Of a DNA stretch of 64,000 bases, positions 1 to 11,927 are shown piece by piece. Source of the stretch: Herpomyces periplanetae (lineage: Eukaryota > Ascomycota > Laboulbeniomycetes > Herpomycetales > Herpomycetaceae); assembly GCA_009733715.1 (NCBI GenBank), contig WMKJ01000046.1:36980-100979 (forward strand). The letters are read 5' to 3'. The notes below the pieces were generated by a model that did no database searches, had not been told where the DNA came from, and saw nothing but the letters and a program-made list of their open reading frames with translations. Position numbers and translations under genes: made by a program. Every line of letters begins with the position of its first letter. Positions within the stretch are counted from its first letter, which is position 1.

Positions 1-674
1 GAACCTGGTACAGGAGGCATTGGGGCTGGTTGAGGCGCGGGCTGAGGAGCTGGAGCCGGAGCTGGAGCCGGAGCCGGTGCAGGAGCTGGGGCGGGGGCCG
101 GAACTGGCATAGGGTTAGCGTTGGGTGGAGGCGCAGGAGCAGGAAGGGCGCCTGGTGCGCCACCCGCTACTGGAGCACCAACACCACCGGCCATGTTCGG
201 GCACTTGAGAGCAACGACGTCTAAAATGAAAGTTAGCAGAGGAAAGCGGAGGGGGAGCTACCGGCGAATAAAGAGCATACCTCGGCAATAATCAGCACCG
301 AATGAAATAACGGCGGTCGCACTGCCATCACGACAAGACTGATTGGCACAATCACGAATACCAAAGCCGAAGTTACGGTTACAGCACATGCAAGCGGTAT
401 CGTTTGAGGCACATCCGAAAGAAGAGGAGGCGACTTGAATCATATTACGTAGACAGACTTGCTGAAGAAAAAGTTAGCTGAGGCGCACTAACAAAAAAAG
501 GAGGGGAAGAGGCGAGAAGGAGCGGTGATAGAAGACGAAAACGAGATGACAAGGGGAGAGCAGCGAGATGAGAAAAAAAGGGCTTACACCACACTGAGGT
601 AGGTCTTGAATCTGCATGGCAGCATTGACTGCTAAGATAGCAGCAGAAGTAGAGAGAGCGGCGAAGTACTTCAT
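1..674 (-). CDS. Secreted CFEM-domain protein with Ala-Pro-rich tail (partial, 3' end off window)
   Basis: Three exons are readable: 674-588, 461-281 and 220 to beyond position 1. Exon 1 gives a signal peptide (MKYFAALSTSAAILAVNAA) and the start of the cysteine domain (LPQCG). Exon 2 begins QVCLRN and carries the cysteine pattern GC-x5-AC-x-CC-x10-DC-x3-SC, ending near YCR. Exon 3 adds a KCPN segment and then a long Ala-Pro-rich run (PAPAPAP). Introns are GT-AG with CTAAC branch sites 10-11 bases before the acceptors. CFEM proteins are fungal extracellular, often GPI-anchored, and several bind haem or act at host or biofilm surfaces. I infer a wall or secreted protein; the GPI signal, if any, lies outside the window. 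The family call rests on cysteine spacing and context, so the exact role is open. Confidence 0.8.
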
Positions 675-1500
675 TTTGAAAAAAAGTGGTGTGAGGTCAA
701 CAGATGATGACAACTAAGTGTGGAATAGAAAGAAAGACGACGTTGACGATGAAGAACGAAGCGGACGGGACACTTTGCAGGCAGACTTGAAAGACGAGAC
801 AAATTTTGAAGTGGAAAAAAGGTGGAGGGAAACGGGGAAATTTGAAGCAGAGCGAGAAGAGAGAAGGTTGAGGAAGATTAAGTAGACACGTAATATATTT
901 GCAGAGAAGAGAAAGAATATGACAAGAAACAAACGTGAAGGAGAACGAAAGAAAACAAGCAAGTAGAGGCAAGAGAGATGAAGGAGAATGGAATGAGGAA
1001 AAGGATGGGTGAGGTGTTAAATAAATAACAGGCGGTGGAAGATGTAGAGAGTAAGCGCGTGCGGACGCGTAAAACAATAAACTTTAGCAATTAATTGGTG
1101 AGAGATACGACCGGAATGTAAGAAAACGGAAAGAGTAATGGAGGTTATAGAGAATGGTGAATAGATAATTGAAGAAAGGAGGGGAACAGCCTGATGTTTG
1201 TAGAAGGCGAAATGGACGACGTGGGAGAGAAAAGATGGAAAATGAGAAATGGAAGCAGCAGGTTAATATTCAATTTGGAGAACGAGATGAGGGTTGGAGA
1301 GCTTTGAAAGAAAGTGGATTAAAGGGGTAGGTGGGGGAATGGCAATTGATTAAATAATAACTGCAGGAGTGCAGAGACTAGAGAAAAGGTGGTGGGCTTA
1401 GTAATACGGCAGTGCTGGTGAGAAAAAAGCAAAGTTTATTAAGGGCTTATATATTGCAAGGGAATTTGAGAAGGAAGGAGCGACGGAAATTTGATGTAGA
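675..1500. promoter_or_regulatory. Purine-rich 5' flank of the CFEM gene
   Basis: The plus strand is strongly A/G-rich here, so the coding strand of the CFEM gene is pyrimidine-rich for roughly 800 bases upstream of its start. The open frames here are low-complexity Ser/Phe/Leu-rich readings of that tract and resemble no family. I interpret the stretch as promoter and 5' leader; no core promoter element is clear. Confidence 0.35.
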
Positions 1501-4385
1501 CGAGATGGAAGCGGAGATACAGTGAGCTGTAATGCTGAAAGTGCGTTTATTAATTAGGGGTAGACAACAAGATGGCACTATGAGATTAGACCCTGTCTTA
1601 CATATAAATTAACTTGTTTTAGTTGATTGGGTGATTAATATATAATATATAGACTCAAGCATTAGTGTGTTTTTTAATAATTAGGGGATGACGCTTAAAT
1701 GATAGTAATGGTATTTTTTTGAGATGTTCTAACTAGCTTAATTTAAGGTATTCGTGGCTGCAATATTGGGAATGATAATAATAAAGAGATATATGTAAAT
1801 GGAAGTAATTAATATTGAAGTGGCTGGGTTATATTGTTTTTTTTTCTCTTCCACGGCCTTCCTTCTTTTGCCGTTGACCTTTTAGGCTACATATACAACC
1901 AATTAACCCTCATGCGTACATACATTCATTAGTCACTCTATCTCGTAGTTTGTCTCGCACTCGATTCAATTGTTGGACACTCTTGGCCTTCCTTATTGAT
2001 CTGCCGCTTGTCCTTCCTTGTGTGCGCGCGCATTCTTGCGCACGCACTCTCTCATACTTGCGCGTGTGTGCATGTGTGTGCTGCTTTTCGGATATTCGGT
2101 TCCTCCGCTGTTTCGCCGTTGGTATCAATGCTCTTGCCTAGTCGTAATAGTGCTACGATACTTAATTGTCTATTTTCGTATGCATTGCATAGCTTTTCGA
2201 GTGTTCGCTATTACTGGAACTGGTTATCGTAAAGTTTTGTATGCTTGAAAGCTAGCTGACTAGCTTGTTGGTAGTTTTAGTTACTCTAACAATCAACTTT
2301 TCATTATAAGTGTCTCCGGGTGAATGGGGGGTTCACGTTCGTTCAATTATAGTTTATGTACGGCGCTCGCACGTGTGATGTGTAAGTGGGGAGGACTATT
2401 GTGTAAATAGTGTATCATTTCTTAGTGTGTGTGTACGCATTTTGTGTTTAGAGGTGATGGTAGTGTATTAAGAGTTCACCTGATTTTGCCTCGGATGGCT
2501 GGTCTAAGTTAATTCCGGCCTTCTTTAATGTTACTTTCGGCATAGGTTAGCTGTGAAAAATAGAAAGTCGCTGCGGACCGTGTACCGTGTATTGAGAATT
2601 GAGTGAGTACACGGGTGCGTTTGGTGTGGTTTGGTTCATTATAGTGTGATATAATAGAGTTTGATAATCCTAATCTTCCGTGTAGTGGTGGCTACTAGTG
2701 TACGGGTGGAAAATGGTATACTCACGAAAGAGGTATTGTCTACCGGTCAATGACACGAGGCATAAAACTTGTACGAAAGACCTGAGTTTAATTGTGAAAT
2801 CCCTGCGGCGGACGGATGATTGTGGCTCAAAGGGTTATGGTACGTATGCCGCCCGGATAGCAGGGTAGATACATTGTACAATTTTAAATTTAATCTAGCA
2901 TGTAAGACGGGATCTTAGTATGGGGGAAGGGGAGGGTAAGGAAAAATTAGCTAGCGAGGGTGAGTGGGTGGGTATGTATGATAAAAGTTGGGTTGGGCGG
3001 TTGCAGCAACAGCGGATGTGCGGATCATCGACTTAGTGAACGCGGGAGAACTAAGCGTTGCGGGCAAGCTAGTAGTAGCTAGAAGGATTAAAGTAAGGGG
3101 ATTTACAGGGCGAATGATAATTTTTGGAAAAATGTGGACGTGAGTTTCGCACACAGGGCGGATGGGCAGAACGTGGGGGCGGGTAGGGGGGGGAAGAATA
3201 AAGTGGACGAATCGATTAATCGCAGTAGTGTAAATGAAGGGCTAATAAGACTAGCTTAAGTTTACTTTTGTTGAGCTGAGGAGGGTGGTGTAAAGTAAAA
3301 AAATACATATGCATATACGCGTACATACGAAGAATTAAGTACCATATAATATATAGCGTAGAGTAGAGCGTATGAAATACGGGACATAGGGATGAGGTAC
3401 ATGACAGCTCATCAAGTTAACGCAACGTATACAAACAGTTACTGTTGTAATTATTACTACTCTCATACCAACACGCAGGGATAGGGTAGGTATAAGGAAG
3501 GTTTTATGGACAAACTGCGGAATGATACGGGGAAGAGTTATGGAGAACAAAGAGCCATTGTCACATACAAGGCTAAATAGCGTATATGGTACTTACGAGA
3601 GAGAGATATATATGATTACATGAGTCTATCGTGTATTATGGTGATAATTAGGTTAAAAGATAGATAGATGGGTGTGTATAGTAACGAGACGTTAAAGAAA
3701 AGAGCAGGTTAAGCCAGACATAAGGCAAACTCAGGAATGAGTTGGATAGCATTAGCTAGTCAGCCTAGGGTAAATGGGAAAAGGAAAGTTTAGCAAAAAC
3801 TATGTATTTTATTGAAGAAAGGTTTAATTAAAGTGAGAAATAGCTAGGATGGGTGGGGATTAGGGATGAAGACGATGGGTGTGAAAATAGGGAAGTTAAT
3901 GGAACTCATGAGCAAAGAAGGGTTTTAACATAATATGGCAGCGTATGGAATAGAATGGAAAGGAATAGTACGGCGTGATGTAGTGTAGTTTAATGTGATG
4001 TAGTATAGTAAAGATGTTAAAACATTGTATATCCAGCCTTATGTTAATATTTGGCCGAAGACAAGAAGTTTGAGAACGAAAGTGAATAACCAAGGAAAAA
4101 ATAACCTGAATCACGTGAATCAAACGTCAGGAATTGTGTGGAGATGATAGATCTAGGGTAGCGACTAGGTGGAATAGGGCCAAGGAAGAAGATGTATTGG
4201 TTAGGTGTTGGGTTAGGCTGGGCTAAGCTGGAATAAGTTTAGTTAAGTCGGGTTATAGTTGGTTGAATTGGGTTGGGTTGGTTGGTTCGGACTAGGTTTT
4301 ATCTAGGGCAGAATGAATTAATGGAGTGATGTTAAGAAAAGGTAGTCTGTTGAGATGAGATGTGGATGAATGAGAAGTTGAATGA

Positions 4386-4404
4386 ACGGACGGACGGACG
4401 GACG
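4386..4404. repeat. GGAC tetranucleotide microsatellite
   Basis: A short array of the tetramer GGAC (about four copies) lies inside the gene desert. The same unit, read on the other strand as GTCC, occurs in degenerate form at 22,923-22,985. Confidence 0.7.
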
Positions 4405-6204
4405 AATGGAGTATTTGAGAGGGCCCATGAGTGTGTAGTGGGGTAAAATTATAAAAAGGCAAGAATGTAAAGTTACGATAATGAAGTGTTAGTGAATAAT
4501 GGAGACGATAAATGGTACAAATGAGCGTGTGTAAGGGCTACTATATCGTGTAAAACACAACACACGACCGCGTATAAACGGTAGTGTTTAACTTTGATGA
4601 AAGACATGAGTATGCAAGGTGGTAAGCTATATTACTTCAAGAATGGTGATGGTGCACTGAATTGTTAGTTCACTCACGTGAATTGTAGAATGTTCTAATT
4701 TAGTTCACATGGGTGATAAGCCTCTTATTTAGCCTAGTTACTGGGTACGGGAGATAACCCAGCGCCAGGGGAAGGTAGAATGGGCAATTAAGCGAGGTAC
4801 ACTTGTCAATCCAATATTCTAGCTGAAATTGGAAAAGCGAGCACGTAATTATTCATGTGTACGTGTGGGTATGGGTGTGAATGTACGAATGAGCGGAATC
4901 TTCGTGGGCAATCTTTCACAATCATGTGACGGTTAAGGTGTAAGTGGAATGGAGGATGTGAGGGTATGAAATGAGAGGGGAAGAGAATAATCAGCGACAA
5001 AGTGGGGAGTTGGGAGGACAAGGAATGGGTGAATTACGTTGTATGAGTGGGTGATGAGCAAGTACGTACTATTTTACCAGTGAGTTTTCGTTGTAGCCGT
5101 AGCCATAGTTGTAAGAGTAGTTGTAGCTGGATGATTATTCATATGTGCACCAACCGATGATAAGCGTGTTTTACCCGATCCATCGACCACAACCGAAGGA
5201 ACATGATTTTCCGCACTCCATACTGTTTACATGACTGGCTTCATGTGCTCACTTATCGGAATAATTAGCAGTTTATCACTACGAATATTAATATTATGTT
5301 GATAGTTTTATGTGAAACTTACGGAACGAGTTTTTCGCGAAACCGTGAGTCAGCTATAAACCACTTACAAACTCAATGCTAAGATAGAACGAATGTGATG
5401 GTTATGGTAGCTGTGGCTGTGACTGTGGCTATACTTTTGGTAATACTAGATAGGCATAAGGTGGATTAAGCTAATGTAATATGACAATTATTTTTGCCTT
5501 ACACGAATCCGGTAGGGTGAGCACGAATATTTAGTGTGGATATGGGCAAAAATGTGTAGATTGTTTACCAATAAGTAAATTGTCGTGAAAAGTCGTATAC
5601 ATACAACGCAGCACATCACAATAATTACTTATTTTCAATTATGATATAAAATCGTATTAACCAACACATACCAGCTGACAGCTTGTTAAGAATTGGTTTG
5701 AAAGTGATATATTAAAGTTTACAATATTTCTAGTTTTATGAATTCTGGTACGCCGTAAAAGATTCAGGCGTACAGTATACACATATGCACACGAATATAA
5801 ACACAAATATCCAAGTCAGGTTCAAACCCTAACAAGGATAAGTAAGTTTGGTCTGGTAAATCTTTTGGATAAGTTAGCAGTTACCCCGCCCATTTGATGA
5901 ATGACTTGGCATCACGTACGTATACTTTACGAATGACCACGAGCACGCACAAGAACCACATAACTATACAATCCATCACATGATGAGGGTAAAACAAAGC
6001 CAAAATAATGCTACGAGGAAATCCGGTCAGGTAGTCTTTGTAAGAAAAATATCGGGGAATTGCTTCGATAATTGTCCATTAGAACTCAATGGTTTGTTCA
6101 CGTGCACGATATTGAGGAGCGGGGAGAGGGAAGGTGAATGTGATGCGAATGAATTGTTTAGGTAGGGATACGTCATGGTGTGGGAGTGAAGTATTTAGCG
6201 GTAA

Positions 6205-6297
6205 TGATTGAAGCAACAGCAGTAGTTGCAACTGCGGCAGCAACTACGAAAGGCAACTACAACTACAACTGCAACAGAAACAGAAACAGCAACTTAG
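6205..6297. repeat. Imperfect CAA/CTA/CAG triplet array
   Basis: About 90 bases are built from GCAACAGCAG-, CAACTAC- and AACAGA-type units in a triplet rhythm. A 42-codon frame with an Asn-rich translation crosses it but has no wider support. I treat it as a simple repeat rather than a gene. Confidence 0.6.
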
Positions 6298-8900
6298 CAA
6301 AATTCTCGGCTCGCCCCTCATGCCACACATAAGCGTTACCAAATCTGTCGTACGAATCCCGCCTAAATATCGGCTCGTTCGTAATTTGCCATTTCACACC
6401 TCCCTGGTAATTACTTACGTGGCAAGCTATAGGTGGATGGGCAAGTTATTTTGGGCTGTATTATCCAGCCCACAACATTAATTTTGTTATCGTGCTGAAG
6501 ATTTTCCCTGTTTTCCGTTAATTCGGTAGCTTTAAGCAAGAAATGCTAGTTAATTATCGCAGAATAACTGATCTGATCCATGTTCACGTACGTTTTTATT
6601 TAACTTGGGACAAACGTTACCGCTACATAAACTTTGGTAATGATCACGTTATCCGCTTAAAATGTTTGTTAGTGGTGTGTATGTTTGTATACATGGAATA
6701 CTCAAGTTAGATTATTCTATCCTTAGTTTACATTGTCTACAACGTATAGTTTAAACGAATTTGGCATACGTTTGCGACGGCTAATCTACTGACATATTCC
6801 GAGCACCTTTGATAATTATTCAGCATTGACTTTACCTGTGCGCCTTCATCTCATTTTTGACCGTTCATATATATTTATCAAATTCTTAGCTTATTAACTA
6901 GTTTCTCATTAAGCGAGTATACATTTTCATCATACCATCACCATTCTTATTAGTGTCTCCATTCATATGTTAACTCTGCCGCTCACACTTGCGCATTCGC
7001 TGGGTATTTACATTGGAATGAATGGTGGATGGGGCCTACCGTAGAAATTGAAATTTGTTTTGTTCTACAGTAATTAGATTGGCGAATGCATTGAAATTAA
7101 CCAAATTTAATGTTTGATAAAGTTACCTTTCCACTTATCTCTTCTCAATTAGCCGTAGACTCCGTAGCTGTAAATATGTGTATTTATATTATTTTTTTTT
7201 TGCATGTTTAAAACATGCCGGGTAGTTGTGCCGATTTAATCGATTTTTTCTAAAGTTTAAGTCAACGCGCTGGCAGCGGCGGTGGCGATGACGCCCTAAT
7301 GGGGGGGTTATTCTTTACATTTGGTGGGTATTTTAATCGTTGAGACTAAACAATGGGTTTGTGAAAGTGAATATTCTAGTATATTTTTAGTAGAAAGAAC
7401 CAAGTTTTAGCGTTGTATAGTGTGGATATATGCAGGTTGGGAGACTAGTAGACGAGCAGGAAATTTGAAACGTGATGTGAGAAAAATGGTTGGCTAGATG
7501 GTGTACTGCGAGTAAACGTGAATCGTAAGTGCGTGGATTTACAGTGATGAATATGCAAAGAGTGTTTGTGGACATGCGTTAACATAATTTATTGGAAGTG
7601 AATCAATTTTCATTGGTGAGGCCATATAGATTAAATGATTAAGTAGTTATGGGAAAATTATAGTGATAAAGTTGAAAACAATCGCGGAAAGAGATCTTCG
7701 AGTATATACACTATTCGACGGAAGAGTTATTGGTTTTATCATGTCTGTTAATCTTAGCTAGGGTTTAAAGCAGCCACATAAAAGCGCGTGGGTAACTTTC
7801 GTGATAATGAAGCCGCCTAATGACTCGGAAACGGCGCCGTTGCCTTAAGTTACTTTCCCTGAAACTTGGTGTACGTATTCACGTCGTTCAAAGGGTGTAA
7901 ACGTTGGGTTAATTACACGATACTTCCATGCGTGATAATCCATACATGCTATAAAATTATTCCAAAGCAAAAGAAGTAGCAAGTTTAATCAACTGACCAA
8001 TGCCCACTGACAATGTTATACTATGCTACACTGCACCACACTACACAACTCCGAACCAAGCTGTATATGAATGAATCTTGATTCCCGCCCCGAGTATTTC
8101 ATGCATGGATCGATGATTCAAATTTACAAAGTGTACACAGGAGCACACGTACATTGTTTAGAATAAAATTTACAATCCATGTGTAGTGTTGCATGTCCGT
8201 TGCTCCACATGTTTGGTCTGTCCACACTCAAAATCTGTTCTACGTTGAACAAGGGAAAGTTGTGTCTCGATTAATTACAATGGATGGTTCAATATGGTAA
8301 TTTATCAAGTACTATCTTTTCAATTAAAAATATACATTACATCTTTACCAATTACAGGTTTGTAGAGTTTTCGGTATACCGAATTCCCGTATTGAAATTT
8401 ACATTGTGTCACGTGCCGGATTGTACGTTGTGCTGCGCGGTGCAGAGAAGCTTGTGTTGCGTTGCATTACATGGCATTGGTTAGGTTAGTCTAAAGCTGG
8501 GTGGGTATTTAAAAGAAACATTAATTAACTGGGCAGCGGTTGGACAGGTTAAGTAAAAATTGATTATTAGATTTAGTTGACTTAACTTTAATACTGTGGT
8601 AATTCCAATTGACGTCAATGTTATGAGATATTGATTTTTCTAGTTACATCTCAGCCCTGACTAGCGCAGAGAGCATAGAATTACATAAAATGAACGGGCA
8701 CTAGCAACATAATGACGGTGCACAGTATTGTGAGTAGCGGGATGAGCGGGGAAATTTTAACTTTAAGTGATTGAACATCAAGAGTAATTCATCAATCATC
8801 CCTTATTCATACAAAATACTTGCTGCTCATCAAACTCAATATACACCCAAACTAATCTTCCTTTCCCTACCCCCCCGTACCATTTCACGTCCCTTCTCAT

Positions 8901-9973
8901 TTAGTTGTGCGCGTCTTAAACGCGTCTCCTCCCCCGGCACTAACCTCTTCCGGCCAAATAATCCATCTTACCTTCCACATCCCGAACACCGACTTCCCAA
9001 TGCAGTCCCGTGGTGTGCTTCGGAATTGCGAGTTTTTCCTGAGCGGGATGATGCCGTTGCCGGATTTGGTACAAATTTGTGTGATGCTGGGATTGGTAAG
9101 TTTGACAATTTGATTTTTTCATGTTAAGTTCTGTGCTGCGTACTTGGCACCATACTCCCCATATCTTTCTCGTCAGTACTAAATTTATCGTCAATTCTTT
9201 TCATTTTCAACAATATTATTCCCATTAAATATTCCTTTATCCATATCCATTTTTCTCTTTTTTTTTCCCTTACTAGTCCCTTCTTCATTGTTATTAATTA
9301 TTATGCCTACTACTCTTCCTCTTTTGCAACGCTATCCTACTCTCCTACGCTACAGTCGTCTTTCCCTAGCTAATCGTCCCTTTATCTTGTCTCGACTACA
9401 CTATGGTCTTAATCTGTACGTTTAACTTTTCCTTTCCCCATTTTACTGCCCTACTACATTCAATTCAACATCCCACACGTATTACCAATTTTGTGTTTTT
9501 CCCCATCTATCCCAGCTTACTCTCAAACACCCTCAAACACGTACACTCGCACTCGCACCCCACCTGCATTTGCATCTGCATCCGCATTCGTACTCAGAAT
9601 TCCTTTCCCTACGCCTCTCATTTGCTCTCATTCGCGCCCCTACACACATCTGTTCCGTTCATGTTCATGCGAATGCAAATGCACGCGCACTCGCTCCCGC
9701 ATCATCCACCTCACTCAACGCCCTTTGCCTTCATGCTATTCATTTTAGTCATGTGACCCAAAGCTTTACTACTGCAGATTCCCCTTGTCTCTTCTCATGC
9801 GTGGTGTGTGCTCGTATATCAACACGCCCATATTCACTCACAATTTCTAGCTTACACTCTTCCCTTTCTCACATGTATTTGCCTGATCTTACACTCTTCC
9901 CTACGTTTTCATCATTCTCTTTTACTATAAACAAACTTTTTCACACGTAAAATTTTGACACATCTTACTCGAG
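8901..9973. promoter_or_regulatory. 5' flank of S1P lyase, pyrimidine-rich, possible first exon
   Basis: Positions 9,200-9,960 are markedly C/T-rich on the coding strand of the downstream lyase gene and carry only low-complexity open frames. A possible 5' exon lies at 9,048-9,095: it starts at an ATG, reads MMPLPDLVQICVMLGL and ends at GTAAGT in phase 0. It would need an intron of almost 900 bases to join the lyase exon at 9,974, far longer than other introns in the window. The region may instead be promoter and leader. Confidence 0.35.
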
Positions 9974-11784
9974 CTCTTTTGCTACAGTTTACGAAATATT
10001 GTTTTCATTCTCGTAATATTGCGATATTCTTCAAAAGCTTATTGGCACCTCCGCGGTTATGGACTCATATCTACCTTCACCGATCTTTGGCTCACCATAC
10101 GACGCTACACCTTTCGTTTAGTACTCCGTTTACCTCACGTAAGGGCTCGTACTAATGCCCAAATTTCCGGAGCTCTGGCCAAACTAGAAGATCGTTTAGT
10201 TACACCTTTCTCCAACTCGGCAAATCGTCTCTGCGTTCTCCCCAATGAACCATGGTCTTACGATCGAATCGTTTCTCATTTGGATAACCTAAACAACTTC
10301 GATCATGTTCAATGGGAAAATGGTCGTGTCAGTGGAACCGTTTATCATGGTGGTCCCGACTTAATTTCTTTACAATGTGAAGCTATTTCTCGCTTCGCTT
10401 TATCAAACCCAATTCATCCCGAAGTTTTCCCCGGCTTGCGTAAAATGGAAGCTGAAATCGTATCAATGATCCTTTCTTTATTTCACGCTCCTCCCTTCGC
10501 TGCCGGCTGTACCACCAGCGGTGGTACTGAGTCAATTCTTCTGGCCTGTTACTCCGCCCGACAAAAAGCTCTTGCGAAACATGGAATCACCGAACCCGAA
10601 ATGTAAGTCTTCCTCCCCCTATATCACTTGTTTTATTCCATACTCCGTTACTCTGACGTCATCCTCTCTGCTATCTGCCAAACTTACTTAGGATTATACC
10701 TGTTACGGCGCATGCAGCATTTCTCAAAGCGGGAGATTATTTCAAGATTAAAGTTCATTTAGTTGATTGTCCTCCTCCATCTTTCAAGGTTGACTTGAAT
10801 AAGGTCGCTAGACATATTAACCTTAATACTATACTTCTGGTGGGTTCTGCACCTAATTTCCCCCAAGGTATAATTGATGATATCGCAGGTTTGTCTAAAC
10901 TTGCGGTTAAGTGGAATTTACCTTTACACGTTGATTGTTGTTTAGGTTCATTCTTAATGCCTTTCATGGAAAAAGCCGGATTCGATTGTGAACCTTTTGA
11001 CTTTCGTTTACCAGGCGTATCTAGCATTAGCTGTGATACTCATAAGTATGGATTTGCACCAAAAGGAACTTCCACTCTTCTTTACCGATCGGCCAATCTC
11101 AGAGCTTATCAGTATTTTATTACGCCAGATTGGCCCGGCGGTGTGTATGGTTCACCGGGTATAGCCGGTTCTCGACCCGGTGCTTTACTAGCCGGTTGTT
11201 GGGCTTCAATGATGGCAATGGGTAATGCAGGCTACACTGAAACGTGTAATCGGATTATCAAAACTGCCAGGGAGTTTCAACGTGTAATACGAGAAGATGA
11301 ATATCTTAGTCAATACTTGAAAATTTTGGGTCAACCTCGCGTTAGTGTTGTCGCATTTACTACCAATCCTGTACTCTCTACCAAATCTTTAATCTCTAAA
11401 ACACCACATCTCTCTCTTAACCCCGATACTTTATCCACCACTATACACTTGGACATATACTCTATTGCCGATGCAATGTCAAAGCGTGGATGGAGCTTAA
11501 ATTCCTTGCAAATCCCACCTGCAATACACGTTGCATTTACTATGCCGATGATTGATTCATTGCCTGATTTAATCAGTGATATTAAAAGTTCTGTAGCCGA
11601 AACTCTCGATGCCGCAATAATGAAGGCTAATGCAATGGCATCAAGTTGTTCAAGTGAATGCGCTGCTGAAATTCCTCCCCTCGGTGATATGGCGGCCTTA
11701 TACGGTGTAGCAGGAAGTTTGGTCGATAAGTCCATCGTTCGTGAACTTGTTCGCGGTTTTCTTGATACTTTGTATATGACTTGA
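9974..11784 (+). CDS. DPL1: Sphingosine-1-phosphate lyase (5' exon uncertain)
   Basis: This is a PLP-dependent lyase that cleaves phosphorylated sphingoid bases to a fatty aldehyde and phosphoethanolamine, an ER membrane enzyme ending sphingolipid breakdown. Two clear exons, about 9,974-10,602 and 10,692-11,784, join in phase 2 across an 89-base GTAAGT...TTAG intron. An N-terminal membrane segment (LRNIVFILVILRYSSKAYW) comes first. Conserved blocks follow in order: GRVSGTVYHGG, HPEVFPGLRKMEAE, CTTSGGTESI, TAHAAF, PLHVDCCLGSF and SCDTHKYGFAPKG. The PLP-binding lysine of the HKYGF motif is encoded at 11,044-11,046. The start codon is not resolved; the frame is open back to a TGA at 9,956-9,958, so an upstream exon is expected. 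Confidence 0.95.
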
Positions 11785-11927
11785 TTTATTCGTATAACTT
11801 TTCCGGTATCCTATATTAATCCTTGTCTTCATGATTGTGCACTGCGTGGTCTTGTCTCGATTTGCATTTCCAGCTATTGTTATCTTGATTATCTTGGACG
11901 GTAATAGATGTATGTCCTTTGGGTGAA

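Larger units (their letters stand above)
1501..8900. other. Gene desert of about 7.4 kb
   Basis: No reading frame here resembles a protein family, and I find no convincing multi-exon gene, tRNA or rRNA on either strand. Content is AT-leaning unique sequence with many short GT- and AG-rich words, a short GGAC tetramer array (about 4,386-4,404), a degenerate GGGTTGG-rich patch (about 4,195-4,290), and imperfect GTAGCT/CAACTA-type arrays near 5,084-5,125, 5,396-5,440 and 6,205-6,297. Isolated CACGTG sites occur at 2,370, 4,112, 4,675, 6,099 and 8,410. The stretch could hold a non-coding RNA, decayed repeats or a long regulatory region. The sequence alone does not decide. Confidence 0.6.

Noticed and set aside
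697-1090. Several overlapping minus-strand frames of 70-126 codons
   Set aside because: They are Ser/Phe/Leu-rich readings of one purine-rich tract in overlapping frames, with no family resemblance.
5815-5832. GGTTCAAACCC, a B-box-like word that could signal a tRNA gene
   Set aside because: No A-box, acceptor stem or anticodon arm can be folded around it.
1501-8900. A transposon or viral element hidden in the gene desert
   Set aside because: I found no terminal repeats, target duplications, or transposase, integrase or reverse-transcriptase motifs in any frame.
9403-9950. Three overlapping plus-strand frames of 85-126 codons upstream of S1P lyase
   Set aside because: All three frames are open because the region is pyrimidine-rich; translations are low-complexity His/Ser/Pro/Phe.
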